Position numbers and translations under genes: made by a program. Shown here one piece after another: positions 40,180 through 50,362 of a stretch of DNA of 64,000 bases (the first letter of the stretch is position 1; each line of letters starts with the position of its first letter). Source of the stretch: Ralstonia pickettii (lineage in GTDB: Bacteria > Pseudomonadota > Gammaproteobacteria > Burkholderiales > Burkholderiaceae); the NCBI RefSeq assembly GCF_001699815.1, contig NZ_MCGB01000057.1, positions 248,001-312,000 of the forward strand, given 5' to 3'. The notes beneath the pieces were generated by a model. It had not been told where the DNA came from and searched no databases. It worked only from the letters and a program-made list of their open reading frames with translations.

Positions 40180-42354
40180 TTACTGCTGTTGTTGCTGCTG
40201 TTGTTGCGAGGCAGCGTCGCCAGCACCCGGTGCTTGCGGTGCAGCGACCGGCACGTCGCCCTCTTCGGCCTTGGCGGCCTTGATCGACAGGCGCATGCGA
40301 CCCTTTTCATCGGTGCTCAGCAGCTTCACGCGCACAGCCTGGCCTTCCTTCACATAGTCGGAAACCTGGTTCACGCGCTCGTTGGCGATTTCCGAGATGT
40401 GCAGCAGACCGTCCTTGCCCGGCAGGATGTTCACGATCGCGCCGAAGTCCAGCAGTTTGAGCACGGTACCGTTGTAGATCTTGCCCACTTCGGCTTCTGC
40501 CGTGATGCCTTCGATGCGGCGCTTGGCTTCTGCCATGCCTTCCGACGAGGTCGACGCGATGGTGATCGTGCCGTCTTCCCCGATGTCGATCGTGCAGCCG
40601 GTTTCCTTGGTCAGCGCCTGGATGGTCGAACCACCCTTGCCAATCACGTCGCGGATCTTCTCCGGGTTGATCTTGACCGTGATCATGCGCGGTGCGTGCT
40701 CCGACAGCTCGGTGCGTGCGCCGCCCATGGCAGCCTGCATCTTGCCCAGGATGTGCAGACGGCCTTCCTTGGCTTGCGCCAGTGCCACCTGCATGATTTC
40801 CTTGGTGATGCCCTGCACCTTGATGTCCATCTGCAGTGCGGTGATACCAGCGTCGGTACCAGCGACCTTGAAGTCCATGTCACCCAGGTGATCTTCGTCA
40901 CCCAGGATGTCGGTCAGCACGGCGAACTTGTTGTCTTCCAGGATCAGGCCCATGGCCACGCCAGCAACGTGCGCTTTGATGGGCACGCCAGCGTCCATCA
41001 GTGCCAGCGAGCCGCCGCACACCGAAGCCATCGACGACGAGCCATTCGACTCGGTGATTTCCGACACCAGACGGATCGTGTAGCCGAATTCGTCGGCGGG
41101 CGGCAGCACCGGAATCAGTGCGCGCTTGGCCAAACGGCCATGGCCGACTTCGCGGCGCTTCGGGCTGCCCACGCGGCCAGTTTCGCCCGTGGCGAACGGC
41201 GGCATGTTGTAGTGGAGCATGAAGCGATCACGGTACTCGCCTTGCAGCGCGTCGATGATCTGCTCGTCGCTCTTGGTGCCCAGAGCGGCCACCACCAGCG
41301 CTTGCGTTTCACCACGCGTGAACAGCGACGAGCCGTGCGCACGCGGCAGCACCGACGAACGGATCTCGATCGGGCGCACCGTGCGGGTGTCGCGGCCGTC
41401 GATACGCGGTTCGCCATTCAGGATCTGGCCGCGCACGATCTTCGATTCGAGCTCGAACAGGATGTTGTCGACTTCCACGCCATCGGCTTCCACGCCGGCT
41501 TCGGCCAGCTTGGCCGCAACCGACTTGTAGACTTCCTTCAACTTCTGGCTGCGGGCCGACTTCTGGCGCAGCTGGTAAGCAGCTTGCAGATCGGCCAGGC
41601 CCAGTTCGGACACCTTTGCGACCAACGCTTCGTTCTTCGGCGCAGCTTGCCAATCCCACTCAGGCTTGCCGCCGTCGCGCACCAGGTCGTGGATCGCGTT
41701 GATGGCGATCTGCATCTGCTCATGGCCGTACACCACGGCACCCAGCATGATCTCTTCCGACAGCTGCTGCGCTTCGGATTCGACCATCAGCACGGCACGC
41801 TCGGTACCGGCAACAACCAGGTCCAGATCCGAGTGCGCCAGTTGTGCGCGGTTCGGGTTCAGCAGGTACTGGCCATCCTTGTAACCCACGCGGGCAGCGC
41901 CCACCGGGCCGTTGAACGGCAGACCCGACACAGCCAGTGCAGCCGAAGCAGCAACCAGCGCCGGGATGTCAGCCGGCACTTCCGGGTTGATCGACAGCAC
42001 GTGGATAACGACCTGGACTTCGTTGTAGAAGCCTTCCGGGAACAGCGGACGCAGCGGGCGATCGATCAGGCGCGAGGTCAGCGTTTCGTTTTCCGACGGA
42101 CGGCCTTCGCGCTTGAAGAAGCCACCCGGGATCTTGCCAGCGGCGTAGGTCTTCTCGAGGTAATCGACAGTCAGCGGGAAGAAGTCCTGACCCGGCTTCG
42201 GGTTCTTGGCGCCCACCACGGTAGCGAGCACGACGGTGTCGTCCATGTCGAGCAGCACAGCGCCGCTCGCCTGGCGGGCGATCTCACCCGTTTCCATGCG
42301 GACCTTGTGGCCGCCCCATTGGAATTCTTTGACGACCTTATTGAACATGGTCAT
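40180..42354 (-). CDS. pnp: polyribonucleotide nucleotidyltransferase (PNPase)
   Basis: A 724-residue PNPase, the phosphorolytic 3'-5' exoribonuclease of the degradosome. Two RNase PH-like halves (first with [18 protein letters not shown], second with [14 protein letters not shown]), an alpha linker, then a KH domain ([20 protein letters not shown]) and S1 domain ([20 protein letters not shown]) are in normal order. It ends in an unusual run of eight Gln. I use ATG 42354 because AGGAG lies six bases before it; a second ATG at 42348 is possible. rpsO is upstream, the conserved pairing. Confidence 0.97.
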   Translation of the reverse strand: MTMFNKVVKEFQWGGHKVRMETGEIARQASGAVLLDMDDTVVLATVVGAKNPKPGQDFFPLTVDYLEKTYAAGKIPGGFFKREGRPSENETLTSRLIDRPLRPLFPEGFYNEVQVVIHVLSINPEVPADIPALVAASAALAVSGLPFNGPVGAARVGYKDGQYLLNPNRAQLAHSDLDLVVAGTERAVLMVESEAQQLSEEIMLGAVVYGHEQMQIAINAIHDLVRDGGKPEWDWQAAPKNEALVAKVSELGLADLQAAYQLRQKSARSQKLKEVYKSVAAKLAEAGVEADGVEVDNILFELESKIVRGQILNGEPRIDGRDTRTVRPIEIRSSVLPRAHGSSLFTRGETQALVVAALGTKSDEQIIDALQGEYRDRFMLHYNMPPFATGETGRVGSPKRREVGHGRLAKRALIPVLPPADEFGYTIRLVSEITESNGSSSMASVCGGSLALMDAGVPIKAHVAGVAMGLILEDNKFAVLTDILGDEDHLGDMDFKVAGTDAGITALQMDIKVQGITKEIMQVALAQAKEGRLHILGKMQAAMGGARTELSEHAPRMITVKINPEKIRDVIGKGGSTIQALTKETGCTIDIGEDGTITIASTSSEGMAEAKRRIEGITAEAEVGKIYNGTVLKLLDFGAIVNILPGKDGLLHISEIANERVNQVSDYVKEGQAVRVKLLSTDEKGRMRLSIKAAKAEEGDVPVAAPQAPGAGDAASQQQQQQQQ
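40183..40206 (-). repeat. 12-bp tandem repeat encoding poly-Gln at the PNPase C-terminus
   Basis: Two perfect copies of CAACAACAGCAG (minus strand) form the last eight sense codons of pnp. Such a repeat can change length by slippage without breaking the frame. The Gln run follows an Ala/Pro-rich tail after the S1 domain. Confidence 0.8.
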
Positions 42355-42451
42355 AGCATCTCCTGTTCGGTATTCGCGGCGCGCTTCATTGCGCTTCACC
42401 GCGACAAATACGTTCCGTAAGACGGTGCGGTTGCAGAGGTGTGTTTTATGC

Positions 42452-42491
42452 CATTCCAGCGCAGCGCTGGCATCAATGCCGCGCTGGAATG
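42452..42491 (-). promoter_or_regulatory. long hairpin in the rpsO-pnp spacer
   Basis: A perfect 11-bp inverted repeat CATTCCAGCGC/GCGCTGGAATG (42452-42462, 42481-42491) closed by an inner GGCAT/ATGCC stem (42469-42473, 42476-42480), with a six-base bulge. It is about 100 bases upstream of pnp. In E. coli a stem-loop at this place is cut by RNase III to let PNPase repress itself; the same role here is inferred from position and shape. Confidence 0.55.
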
Positions 42492-42601
42492 ACACAAGGC
42501 CCTGCTTCCTGCCGCCCCCGGTCCTTGGCAGCCGCTTCATCTTGAACTGGCCGACTGCCATCACTCACCGGTTGCCCGGCGCGGCCACAAACGCAGCCGC
42601 C

Positions 42602-42639
42602 AAAAACAAAATGCCTGCATCAGCACGCTGACGCAGGCA
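42602..42639 (-). terminator. terminator between rpsO and pnp
   Basis: On the minus strand TGCCTGC-g-TCAGC/GCTGA-t-GCAGGCA (42639-42612) is followed by TTTTGTTTTT (42611-42602). About 30 bases after rpsO. Read-through would join rpsO and pnp as in other proteobacteria. Confidence 0.8.
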
Positions 42640-42672
42640 CTTTTCATCACGCGCAGTGCGTGATACCCACCA

Positions 42673-42942
42673 TTACTTACGCAGACCCAGCTTCGCAACC
42701 AGGGCGGTGTAACGGTCAGCGTCCTTGCTCTTGAGGTAGTCCAGCAGGCGGCGACGACGGCTCACCATGCGGAGCAGGCCGCGACGGCTGTGGTGATCCT
42801 TCATGTGCGCCTTGAAGTGCGGCTGCAGTTCGTTGATGCGAGCAGTCAGCAGTGCAACTTGCACTTCCGGGCTACCCGTATCGTTGGCGCTGCGGCCGTT
42901 ATCTTTGACGATGTCTTGCTTTTTGATGTCAGCGACGGACAT
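42673..42942 (-). CDS. rpsO: 30S ribosomal protein S15
   Basis: An 89-residue S15. It begins [20 protein letters not shown] and contains the 16S rRNA-binding [20 protein letters not shown] with [10 protein letters not shown]-like [17 protein letters not shown] 42942 gives the standard length. A leader of about 100 bases precedes it, room for S15 autoregulation. Confidence 0.97.
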   Translation of the reverse strand: MSVADIKKQDIVKDNGRSANDTGSPEVQVALLTARINELQPHFKAHMKDHHSRRGLLRMVSRRRRLLDYLKSKDADRYTALVAKLGLRK

Positions 42943-43053
42943 TTTGATTCCTTTGACTTGCGGACACTGCAGCGCCTGAATCGCCGCCGTTGGTGCCGTG
43001 TTGAACAATGATCTTGCTGCCCATCCAAAATCGGTCTGGACAGCAAGACCGCG

Positions 43054-43081
43054 ATTATAGCGCAGAACCGCGCCATGACGA
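43054..43081 (-). promoter_or_regulatory. sigma-70 promoter of rpsO
   Basis: A perfect TATAAT (43059-43054) on the minus strand with TCGTCA (43081-43076, four of six) 16 bases upstream. Transcription should start near 43047, about 105 bases before rpsO. Confidence 0.6.
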
Positions 43082-43100
43082 CAGTGCTGTGCCGCCCTGC

Positions 43101-44360
43101 TTAATAGCGCACCATTTTGCAGGTCGTGGGCAATGCGGTTTGCGCCCCTTGAATCACTTTTAGCGTACGAAAACCATAGCCCGAGCCCTCGATATCAAAC
43201 AGCGCACCGGGCATGCCCGCCCGCTCCATCTGCGCGACGACGAGCGGCTGAATGGCTTGATGGTCCTCCGCTCGCAGCGTAATGCGGTGGAAGCCGTTGT
43301 CGAACGATGCGCGTTCTAGCGCACGCGCCACGGCGGCAGCTTCCGTGGTCTCGGCACGCTCGATGGCGGCGGCCAGCATGTCGATCAACATCTGGTCGCG
43401 CAGCAATGGGTAATCGTCGGCGGGTGCCGGATAACGCGCACGGAAGGCCTTGTAGAACGCATCGGACTTGGCACCGCCCAGGTTCGGATGCCACTCCGCC
43501 ACGGCCACCACACGGCCGACGCCGGCTTCGCCCATCGCGCCTGGTGCACCAAGCGAGTTGCCATAAAAGGTAAAGAAGCGCGCCTTGAGCCCGGCATCTC
43601 GCGCGGCCTTGACGAGCAGCGTCAGATCGTTCCCCCAGTTGCCGGTGATGACCGTATCCGCACCCGACGCGGCAATACGCGCCACATACGGCGCAAAGTC
43701 CTTCACCTTGCCGATCGGGTGCAGCACCTCGCCAACGATCGCGATGTCCGGTCGCTTTTCGCGCAACTGCTGGCGCGCCGATTGCGCCACCTGGCGGCCG
43801 AACGTGTAGTCCTGCCCAATCAGGTAGACCCTTTTGATCGCCTTGTCATCGCGGATCACTTCCGTCAGCGCGTGCATGCGCATGTCGGCCGACGCATCGA
43901 AGCGGAAATGCCAGAAGCTGCATCCCTCATTGGTCAGCGCCGGATCGACGGCAGCGTAGTTCAGGAACAGCACGCGCGCATCCGGATGGCGGTCGTTGTA
44001 GCGCGAGATCGACGTCGACAATGCAGCCGCTGCCGCAGAACTGTTGCCCTGCAGCACGAAGCGGATACCCGCATCCGTGGCGGCCTGCAGTTGCAGCAAC
44101 GATTCGTCGACGGTGTTCTTGCTATCGAAGCGCACAAGCGCAAGCGGATGGTGGCCATCAGGCAGCTTCACACCACCGCGTGCATTTACGCCTTCGATGG
44201 CCATGCGCAGATTGCGCTCCACTGCCTCGCCCGCATTGGCAAACGGGCCCGAAAGCCCTTCAATCAGGGCCAGCCGGATCGGCGCGCCTTCGGGCTGGGC
44301 ACTTGCCGCGCCGCACAACCCCACAGCCGCCAGCGCGGTCACAAACCAACGAAACACCAT
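43101..44360 (-). CDS. orphan branched-chain-type ABC substrate-binding protein
   Basis: A 419-residue periplasmic protein with a signal peptide ([17 protein letters not shown]) and a type-1 binding fold: [38 protein letters not shown] and [20 protein letters not shown]. It resembles LivJ-like binding proteins, but no permease or ATPase gene is near. The ligand is unknown. The stop lies just upstream of the rpsO promoter. GGAG precedes ATG 44360. Confidence 0.85.
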   Translation of the reverse strand: MVFRWFVTALAAVGLCGAASAQPEGAPIRLALIEGLSGPFANAGEAVERNLRMAIEGVNARGGVKLPDGHHPLALVRFDSKNTVDESLLQLQAATDAGIRFVLQGNSSAAAAALSTSISRYNDRHPDARVLFLNYAAVDPALTNEGCSFWHFRFDASADMRMHALTEVIRDDKAIKRVYLIGQDYTFGRQVAQSARQQLREKRPDIAIVGEVLHPIGKVKDFAPYVARIAASGADTVITGNWGNDLTLLVKAARDAGLKARFFTFYGNSLGAPGAMGEAGVGRVVAVAEWHPNLGGAKSDAFYKAFRARYPAPADDYPLLRDQMLIDMLAAAIERAETTEAAAVARALERASFDNGFHRITLRAEDHQAIQPLVVAQMERAGMPGALFDIEGSGYGFRTLKVIQGAQTALPTTCKMVRY

Positions 44361-44471
44361 GGCAAATCTCCGTGAAGCGCGGATGGTAAAGCGCCGCCGC
44401 ATGTCGGCACAAGCCCACAAGCCGGCAGAGACCGCACGGCCTCCTACACTGAAGGCATCGGGAGACTATTT

Positions 44472-44996
44472 GTGAACATTCGATCGACATGGCAGTGCGC
44501 GGCACTGCTCGCCGCAGCGCTGACATCAACGTGCGCGTGTACCATGCTGGCGCCCTTACAAACGGGCGAAGCGCTGATCGGCCAACCCGCTTCTGCCGTG
44601 GAAGCACGCTTTGGCAAACCACCCGAGCGGTATCCGCGAGCCGATGGCGGCATGCGCTGGCTATATCCGACGCAGCCCTATGGGCAATTCACCTATGCCG
44701 CTGATTTCGACGCGAGCGGCAAGCTCGTCTCGTTCCGGCAGATTCTGACCACGATGGATTTTGCGCAGATCCGTGTCGGCACGGCGACGCAGAATGATGT
44801 GCTGCAGACGTTCGGCAAGCCCGAGGAGACCGCCTATTTCCGGCTGATGGATCGACAGGTGTGGTCCTATCGCTTTAGGCACGAAGGCGTCTGGCCCTCG
44901 CTGATGAACTTCTATTTTGACCGCGACGGCGTCGTGCGGCTCACGCAGGTCAGCCCCGACCCGATGTACGACCACGATCACGATTCAAGCCGGTGA
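44472..44996 (+). CDS. OmlA/SmpA-like putative lipoprotein with two repeats
   Basis: A 174-residue exported protein starting with GTG (44472), GGAG ten bases upstream. The N-terminus (WQCAALLAAALTSTCAC) is a signal with a non-canonical lipobox. The mature part holds two related BamE/SmpA-like units, LIGQPASAVEARFGKPPERY and IRVGTATQNDVLQTFGKPEE, each ending in an aromatic beta strand. Such proteins sit in the cell envelope. Function is unknown. Divergent from the binding-protein gene. Confidence 0.75.
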   Translation: MNIRSTWQCAALLAAALTSTCACTMLAPLQTGEALIGQPASAVEARFGKPPERYPRADGGMRWLYPTQPYGQFTYAADFDASGKLVSFRQILTTMDFAQIRVGTATQNDVLQTFGKPEETAYFRLMDRQVWSYRFRHEGVWPSLMNFYFDRDGVVRLTQVSPDPMYDHDHDSSR

Positions 44997-45025
44997 ACCA
45001 GCGTTAACCGCCAGAACGGCAACTT

Positions 45026-45052
45026 CCACGCGAGGCGCATCGCCTGGCGTGG
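45026..45052. other. hairpin downstream of the OmlA-like gene
   Basis: CCACGC-g-AGGCG/CGCCT-g-GCGTGG around a three-base loop (45026-45052), 30 bases after the stop. No T run on the plus strand. The remaining bases to 45231 show nothing I can name. Confidence 0.4.
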
Positions 45053-45231
45053 ACGTTCGGGTCGGCCATGTCGTGGATCGCACAGACATCGCTCTCAAAG
45101 ACGGCCGGCATGGTGCACGCTCCTGACGTGTCCGGTGCCGCCGCACCCGCTTCGCGTTCCGGTGGATAGCCGGGTGCGCGCTCAGTGGTGATCGTGTTGG
45201 GGTCTGGGCTGACTCCTGCCTGTGTTCATGA

Positions 45232-45255
45232 AACCCGCGATCAGATCTGCGGGTT
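45232..45255 (-). terminator. terminator-like hairpin overlapping the leuA stop
   Basis: AACCCGC/GCGGGTT (45249-45255, 45232-45238 on the minus strand) flanks the leuA TGA at 45243-45241. Only a few T follow, so termination may be partial. Confidence 0.45.
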
Positions 45256-46782
45256 GAGTTTTTCGCTGCTCTTGTCCTGCAGCTTGTTCAGAGCGGCAAG
45301 GTAAGCCTTGGCCGAAGCCGCAACGATGTCCGGGTCAGTACCCACACCGTTGACGATACGGCCCGACTTGGACAGGCGCACCGTCACTTCGCCCTGCGCC
45401 TGCGTGCCCGTCGTGATGGCGTTGACCGAATACAGCAGTTGCTCGGCGCCGCTGGCGACCTTGCTCTCAATCGCATTGAGCGTGGCGTCAACCGGGCCAT
45501 TGCCCTCCGCTTCACCCGTCACTTCCTTGCCATCCGCGACGAAGACGATGCGCGCGTGCGGACGCTCGCCGGTTTCCGAACGCTGGGCCAGCGACACGAA
45601 ACGGAAGTGCTCGCCCTCGCTGTGCTGCGCTTCGTTCGAGACGATGGCGACGATGTCTTCGTCGAAGATCTCAGCCTTCTGATCGGCCAGCTCCTTGAAG
45701 CGGGTGAAGGCAGCGTTCAGTTCGGCTTCCGAATCCAGTTCAATGCCCAGTTCCTGCAGACGCTGCTTGAACGCGTTGCGGCCCGAGAGTTTGCCCAGGA
45801 CGATCTTGTTGGCCGTCCAGCCCACGTCTTCGGCACGCATGATTTCGTACGTGTCGCGCGCCTTGAGCACGCCATCCTGGTGGATGCCCGAAGCGTGCGC
45901 GAAAGCGTTGGCGCCCACGACAGCCTTGTTCGGCTGCACAACGAAACCGGTGATCTGCGAGACCAGCTTGGAAGCCGGCACGATCTGCGTGGTATCGACA
46001 CCCACGTCGAGATTGAAGTAGTCGCGGCGCGTCTTCACGGCCATCACCACCTCTTCGAGGCTGGTGTTGCCGGCGCGCTCGCCCAGGCCGTTGATCGTGC
46101 ATTCAATCTGGCGTGCGCCGCCCAGTTTGACAGCGGCCAGGGAGTTGGCGACCGCCATGCCCAGGTCGTTATGGCAATGCACCGACCAGACCGCCTTGTC
46201 GGAATTCGGGATGCGCTCGCGCACCGAGCGGATCAGGGCGGCATAACCTTCCGGCACCGCGTAGCCCACCGTATCCGGCAGGTTGATGGTGGTGGCGCCC
46301 TCGGCGATCACGCCTTCCAGCACGCGGCAGAGGAAATCCATATCGGAGCGGCTGCCATCTTCCGGCGAGAACTCGATGTCATCGGTGAACTGGCGCGCGA
46401 AACGCACCGCCAGGCGCGCCTGCTCGTACACCTGATCCGGCGACATGCGCAGCTTCTTTTCCATGTGCAGCGCCGATGTGGCGATGAACGTGTGGATGCG
46501 GAACTGCCCCGCCGGCTTGAGCGCCTCGGCAGCGCGGGAAATATCACGGTCGTTCGCACGGGCCAGCGAGCAAATGCGCGAATCCTTGACCGACTGCGCA
46601 ATCGCGCGGATCGCCTCGAAGTCACCATTGGAGCTGGCCGCAAAACCGGCCTCGATCACGTCCACCTTGAGCCGCTCCAGCTGCTTGGCGATGCGGATCT
46701 TCTCTTCCTTGGTCATCGACGCCCCGGGGGACTGCTCGCCGTCGCGCAAGGTGGTATCGAAAATGATCAGTTTGTCGCTCAT
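45241..46782 (-). CDS. leuA: 2-isopropylmalate synthase
   Basis: A 513-residue LeuA that condenses acetyl-CoA with 2-oxoisovalerate, the first committed leucine step. The TIM barrel opens with [20 protein letters not shown] (metal and substrate) and includes [19 protein letters not shown]. The C-terminal ~130 residues are the leucine-feedback LeuA dimer domain. AAGGAG lies six bases before the ATG. A Leu-codon leader with attenuator lies upstream (46861-47074). Confidence 0.97.
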   Translation of the reverse strand: MSDKLIIFDTTLRDGEQSPGASMTKEEKIRIAKQLERLKVDVIEAGFAASSNGDFEAIRAIAQSVKDSRICSLARANDRDISRAAEALKPAGQFRIHTFIATSALHMEKKLRMSPDQVYEQARLAVRFARQFTDDIEFSPEDGSRSDMDFLCRVLEGVIAEGATTINLPDTVGYAVPEGYAALIRSVRERIPNSDKAVWSVHCHNDLGMAVANSLAAVKLGGARQIECTINGLGERAGNTSLEEVVMAVKTRRDYFNLDVGVDTTQIVPASKLVSQITGFVVQPNKAVVGANAFAHASGIHQDGVLKARDTYEIMRAEDVGWTANKIVLGKLSGRNAFKQRLQELGIELDSEAELNAAFTRFKELADQKAEIFDEDIVAIVSNEAQHSEGEHFRFVSLAQRSETGERPHARIVFVADGKEVTGEAEGNGPVDATLNAIESKVASGAEQLLYSVNAITTGTQAQGEVTVRLSKSGRIVNGVGTDPDIVAASAKAYLAALNKLQDKSSEKLNPQI

Positions 46783-46860
46783 GGCGGCTCCTTGGTGGGG
46801 TGACGTTTTTGGCGTCGGTCTTAGTGGGTGTCTCGAATGGTTTTTTGCGGCGCAGAATGC

Positions 46861-46896
46861 AAAACGCCCCGGCGTGCATGGTTGCAGGCCGGGGCG
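46861..46896 (-). terminator. attenuator terminator in the leuA leader
   Basis: CGCCCCGGC/GCCGGGGCG (46896-46888, 46873-46865) with a 14-base loop, then TTTT (46864-46861), about 80 bases before leuA and after the leader ORF. The 5' arm plus three bases (CGCCCCGGCCTG, 46896-46885) also pairs with CAGGTCGGGAC (46975-46965) inside the leader ORF, which would block the terminator. Confidence 0.75.
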
Positions 46897-46954
46897 CTGT
46901 GAATTCTGGTTCGCGAAAACTTGGCGGTTTTTGCTTGCCTTGTCTTGCGATTTC

Positions 46955-47038
46955 CTATGCGCGTGTCCCGACCTGACGACCTAGTAGGCCATCAATCGAG
47001 ACTAGCGTAATCAGAATGGAAATCGGGCGCGAAAGCAT
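46955..47038 (-). CDS. leuL: leucine-rich leader peptide of leuA (leuL-like)
   Basis: A 27-codon ORF from ATG 47038 to TAG 46955, in the leuA leader. The peptide starts [20 protein letters not shown]. Five of 27 codons are Leu (CTT, CTG and three CTA, rare in this GC-rich genome), four Ile and two Val; 11 of 27 are branched-chain. CTA-CTA (codons 18-19) lies in the loop between arm 1 (GTCTCGATT, 47002-46994) and arm 2 (46975-46965), so a stalled ribosome would free arm 2. The ATG lies at the expected transcription start, so translation would be leaderless. Function is inferred from layout. Confidence 0.75.
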   Translation of the reverse strand: MLSRPISILITLVSIDGLLGRQVGTRA

Positions 47039-47045
47039 ACGAATG

Positions 47046-47074
47046 ACTATAGACGAATTCAAAAATTGACGCAA
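47046..47074 (-). promoter_or_regulatory. promoter of the leuL-leuA transcript
   Basis: TTGCGT (47074-47069), 17-base spacer, TATAGT (47051-47046) on the minus strand. Transcription should begin at 47039 or 47038, which is the leader-peptide ATG. It lies between the pssA stop and the leader, so leuA need not depend on the upstream operon. Confidence 0.65.
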
Positions 47075-47098
47075 GCGCACAATGGTGCAGCGCATGGG

Positions 47099-47971
47099 TC
47101 ACTCATGTGCTTCGTCCGATGCCTGCTTTGGCAAACGGGGGCTACCTTGTTGCCCATGCAGCGCGCGCCACCCCCACAGCAGGTAGCCCGACACCGCGTA
47201 GCCAACAAACAGGCCGAACAACGCCACCGGCGGATCGCTGGATATCACGACGAATAACACAAGCACGAGCACCATCACGCCGAACGGTACGCGGTGGCGA
47301 ACATCGAGCGCCTTGCCGCTGTAAAACGGCGCGTTCGACACCATCGACAGCCCTGCATACAGCGTCAGCCCGAAGGCTACCCACGGCATCCACAGCTCTT
47401 TGACCGGCAGCTTGTTGTCGATCGCCAGCCAGACAAAACCTGCGATGAGCGCAGCGGCGGCCGGGCTAGGCATGCCCTGGAAGAAGCGCTTGTCGACCGA
47501 TCCGATGTTCGTGTTGAAGCGCGCGAGACGCAATGCAGCGCCGGCGCAATACACGAACGCAGCGAGCCAGCCCCACTTGCCCAGATCGCGCAGGATCCAT
47601 TCATACATGACCAACGCCGGCGCTACGCCGAAGGACACCATGTCCGACAGCGAGTCGTATTGCTCGCCGAACGCGCTCTGGGTATTGGTGATGCGGGCGA
47701 CGCGGCCGTCCATGCCATCGAGCACCATCGCCGCAAAGATGGCGATCGCGGCCGTCTCAAAGTTCAGGTTCATCGCCTGCACGATGGCGAAGAAGCCGGC
47801 GAACAGCGCGGCCGTCGTGAACGCGTTGGGTAGCAGATAGATGCCTCTGCGGCGCGGACGCACGATCTCCAGATCGTCGTCATCCGAGCGCGGCTGGTTG
47901 TGCCGCAGCGGACGCAGGTGCGTCACGTTGCCGGCGGTAAAACGCTTCTTGCGTCGGTTGAACGCGGGCAT
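47099..47971 (-). CDS. pssA: CDP-diacylglycerol-serine O-phosphatidyltransferase
   Basis: A 290-residue membrane enzyme making phosphatidylserine. The CDP-alcohol phosphotransferase signature D-G-x2-A-R-x8-G-x3-D-x3-D is complete (DGMDGRVARI then GEQYDSLSD). About eight hydrophobic segments follow a charged N-terminus. ATG 47971 has GGAGGT upstream. Stop is close to the leuL promoter. Works with Psd encoded just upstream. Confidence 0.95.
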   Translation of the reverse strand: MPAFNRRKKRFTAGNVTHLRPLRHNQPRSDDDDLEIVRPRRRGIYLLPNAFTTAALFAGFFAIVQAMNLNFETAAIAIFAAMVLDGMDGRVARITNTQSAFGEQYDSLSDMVSFGVAPALVMYEWILRDLGKWGWLAAFVYCAGAALRLARFNTNIGSVDKRFFQGMPSPAAAALIAGFVWLAIDNKLPVKELWMPWVAFGLTLYAGLSMVSNAPFYSGKALDVRHRVPFGVMVLVLVLFVVISSDPPVALFGLFVGYAVSGYLLWGWRALHGQQGSPRLPKQASDEAHE

Positions 47972-47984
47972 GGCGACCTCCGGA

Positions 47985-48632
47985 TCAGTCCAGCTCAGCA
48001 AGCACCGTAAGCGTGGCGGATACCTTCTCGCCGATGGTCACGCGTGGACGCGCCGTCAGCGGCAGGTACACGTCAACGCGCGAGCCAAAGCGGATGAAAC
48101 CGTAGCGCTGGCCACGCGTGAGTACTTCGCCTGCCTTGGTATAGCAAAGGATGCGCCGCGCGATCAATCCTGCCACCTGCACTGAAGTGACGAGCTGACC
48201 ATCAGCGCGGCGCAGCACGATGGCGTTGCGCTCGTTTTCCAGCGACGCCTTATCCAGGTCCGCATTGACGAACTTGCCCGGGAAGTACTGCACCTGCTGC
48301 ACCGTGCCATCGACCGGCGCGCGGTTCGAGTGCACATTGAACACGTTCATGAACACGCTGATCTTCAGCGAGTCGCGATCAGCGTACGGGTCGCGCACCT
48401 GCTCGACGGCGACGATGCGACCATCGGCCGGCGACAAAATCGCATTGGCCTGCGTTGGCACAGCGCGCGCGGGATCGCGGAAAAACTGCAGCACAAACAG
48501 CGTCAGCACCCAGAACGGCCATGCCCAGCCAAAGCCGGCGGCAGCCTGCACAATGAGCGTGACGATGAAAATCCCGCCCAGGTACGGCCAACCCTCGCGG
48601 GCGATGATGGGATGCGGATACGTGTTGTTCAA
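47985..48632 (-). CDS. psd: phosphatidylserine decarboxylase proenzyme (short type)
   Basis: A 215-residue pyruvoyl enzyme converting phosphatidylserine to phosphatidylethanolamine. [10 protein letters not shown] near the C-terminus is the self-cleavage site that makes the pyruvoyl group, and [13 protein letters not shown] and [13 protein letters not shown] are conserved. The start is TTG at 48632 ([19 protein letters not shown] follows), preceded by GAGGT. The longer in-frame N-terminus is not homologous and crosses the ilvC terminator. Confidence 0.93.
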   Translation of the reverse strand: MNNTYPHPIIAREGWPYLGGIFIVTLIVQAAAGFGWAWPFWVLTLFVLQFFRDPARAVPTQANAILSPADGRIVAVEQVRDPYADRDSLKISVFMNVFNVHSNRAPVDGTVQQVQYFPGKFVNADLDKASLENERNAIVLRRADGQLVTSVQVAGLIARRILCYTKAGEVLTRGQRYGFIRFGSRVDVYLPLTARPRVTIGEKVSATLTVLAELD

Positions 48633-48730
48633 ATCAGACCTCGACAGCGTCTTGAAGGAAATGCGGCATTCTAGCCGACACGGGGCCGCGCCATCACTTG
48701 AAACACTGTTTGCCTCCCTGGAAACAGCAT

Positions 48731-48756
48731 AAAAAAAGCCAGCCCGAAGGCTGGCT
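48731..48756 (-). terminator. rho-independent terminator after ilvC
   Basis: AGCCAGCC-ttcg-GGCTGGCT followed by seven T on the minus strand (48756-48731), 23 bases after ilvC. The UUCG tetraloop makes it very stable. It separates ilvBHC from psd-pssA. Confidence 0.92.
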
Positions 48757-48778
48757 TTCTCGCACAAGATGCGCTCGA

Positions 48779-49804
<1,026 letters not shown>

Positions 49805-49870
49805 CTAATTTTCAAATACTTCAATATCGATGGGGTCCGGCCGCTGTTACACGCTGGTGCACGCGCCGGT

Positions 49871-50362
49871 TCAAACCTTCAGAATGCGCTCGCCGCGGCC
49901 GATGCCCGAGCCGCCCGTACGAACGGTCTCAAGAATTGCAGTGCGATCGATGGCATCGAGAAACGCGTCGAGCTTGCTGCCGTTGCCGGTCAGCTCGATC
50001 GTGTAGGTCTTCTCGGTCACGTCGATGATGCGGCCGCGGAAGATGTCCGCGGTACGCTTCATCTCCTCACGCTCCTTGCCGACCGCGCGCACCTTCACAA
50101 GCATCAGCTCGCGCTCGATGTGCGCACCTTCGGTCAGGTCGACGACCTTGACGACTTCCACCAGGCGGTTCAGGTGCTTGGTGATCTGCTCGATGATGTC
50201 GTCCGAACCGGTCGTGACGATCGTCATGCGCGACAGCGAGGCGTCTTCAGTCGGGGCGACCGTCAGCGTCTCGATGTTGTAGCCGCGCGCCGAGAACAGG
50301 CCCACCACGCGCGACAGCGCGCCCGGTTCGTTTTCCAGCAGGACGGAAATGATGTGGCGCAT
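49871..50362 (-). CDS. ilvH: acetolactate synthase small (regulatory) subunit
   Basis: A 163-residue regulatory subunit. The N-terminal ACT domain starts MRHIISVLLENEPGALSRVV and binds valine in studied homologues. A second ferredoxin-like domain follows. Its ATG overlaps the ilvB stop (TAATG), showing translational coupling to the large subunit. Confidence 0.96.
   Translation of the reverse strand: MRHIISVLLENEPGALSRVVGLFSARGYNIETLTVAPTEDASLSRMTIVTTGSDDIIEQITKHLNRLVEVVKVVDLTEGAHIERELMLVKVRAVGKEREEMKRTADIFRGRIIDVTEKTYTIELTGNGSKLDAFLDAIDRTAILETVRTGGSGIGRGERILKV

Noticed and set aside
40162-42420. 752-codon plus-strand frame opposite pnp
   Set aside because: Composition (His, Arg, Gln, Val) is that of an antisense shadow; the minus strand encodes an intact PNPase.
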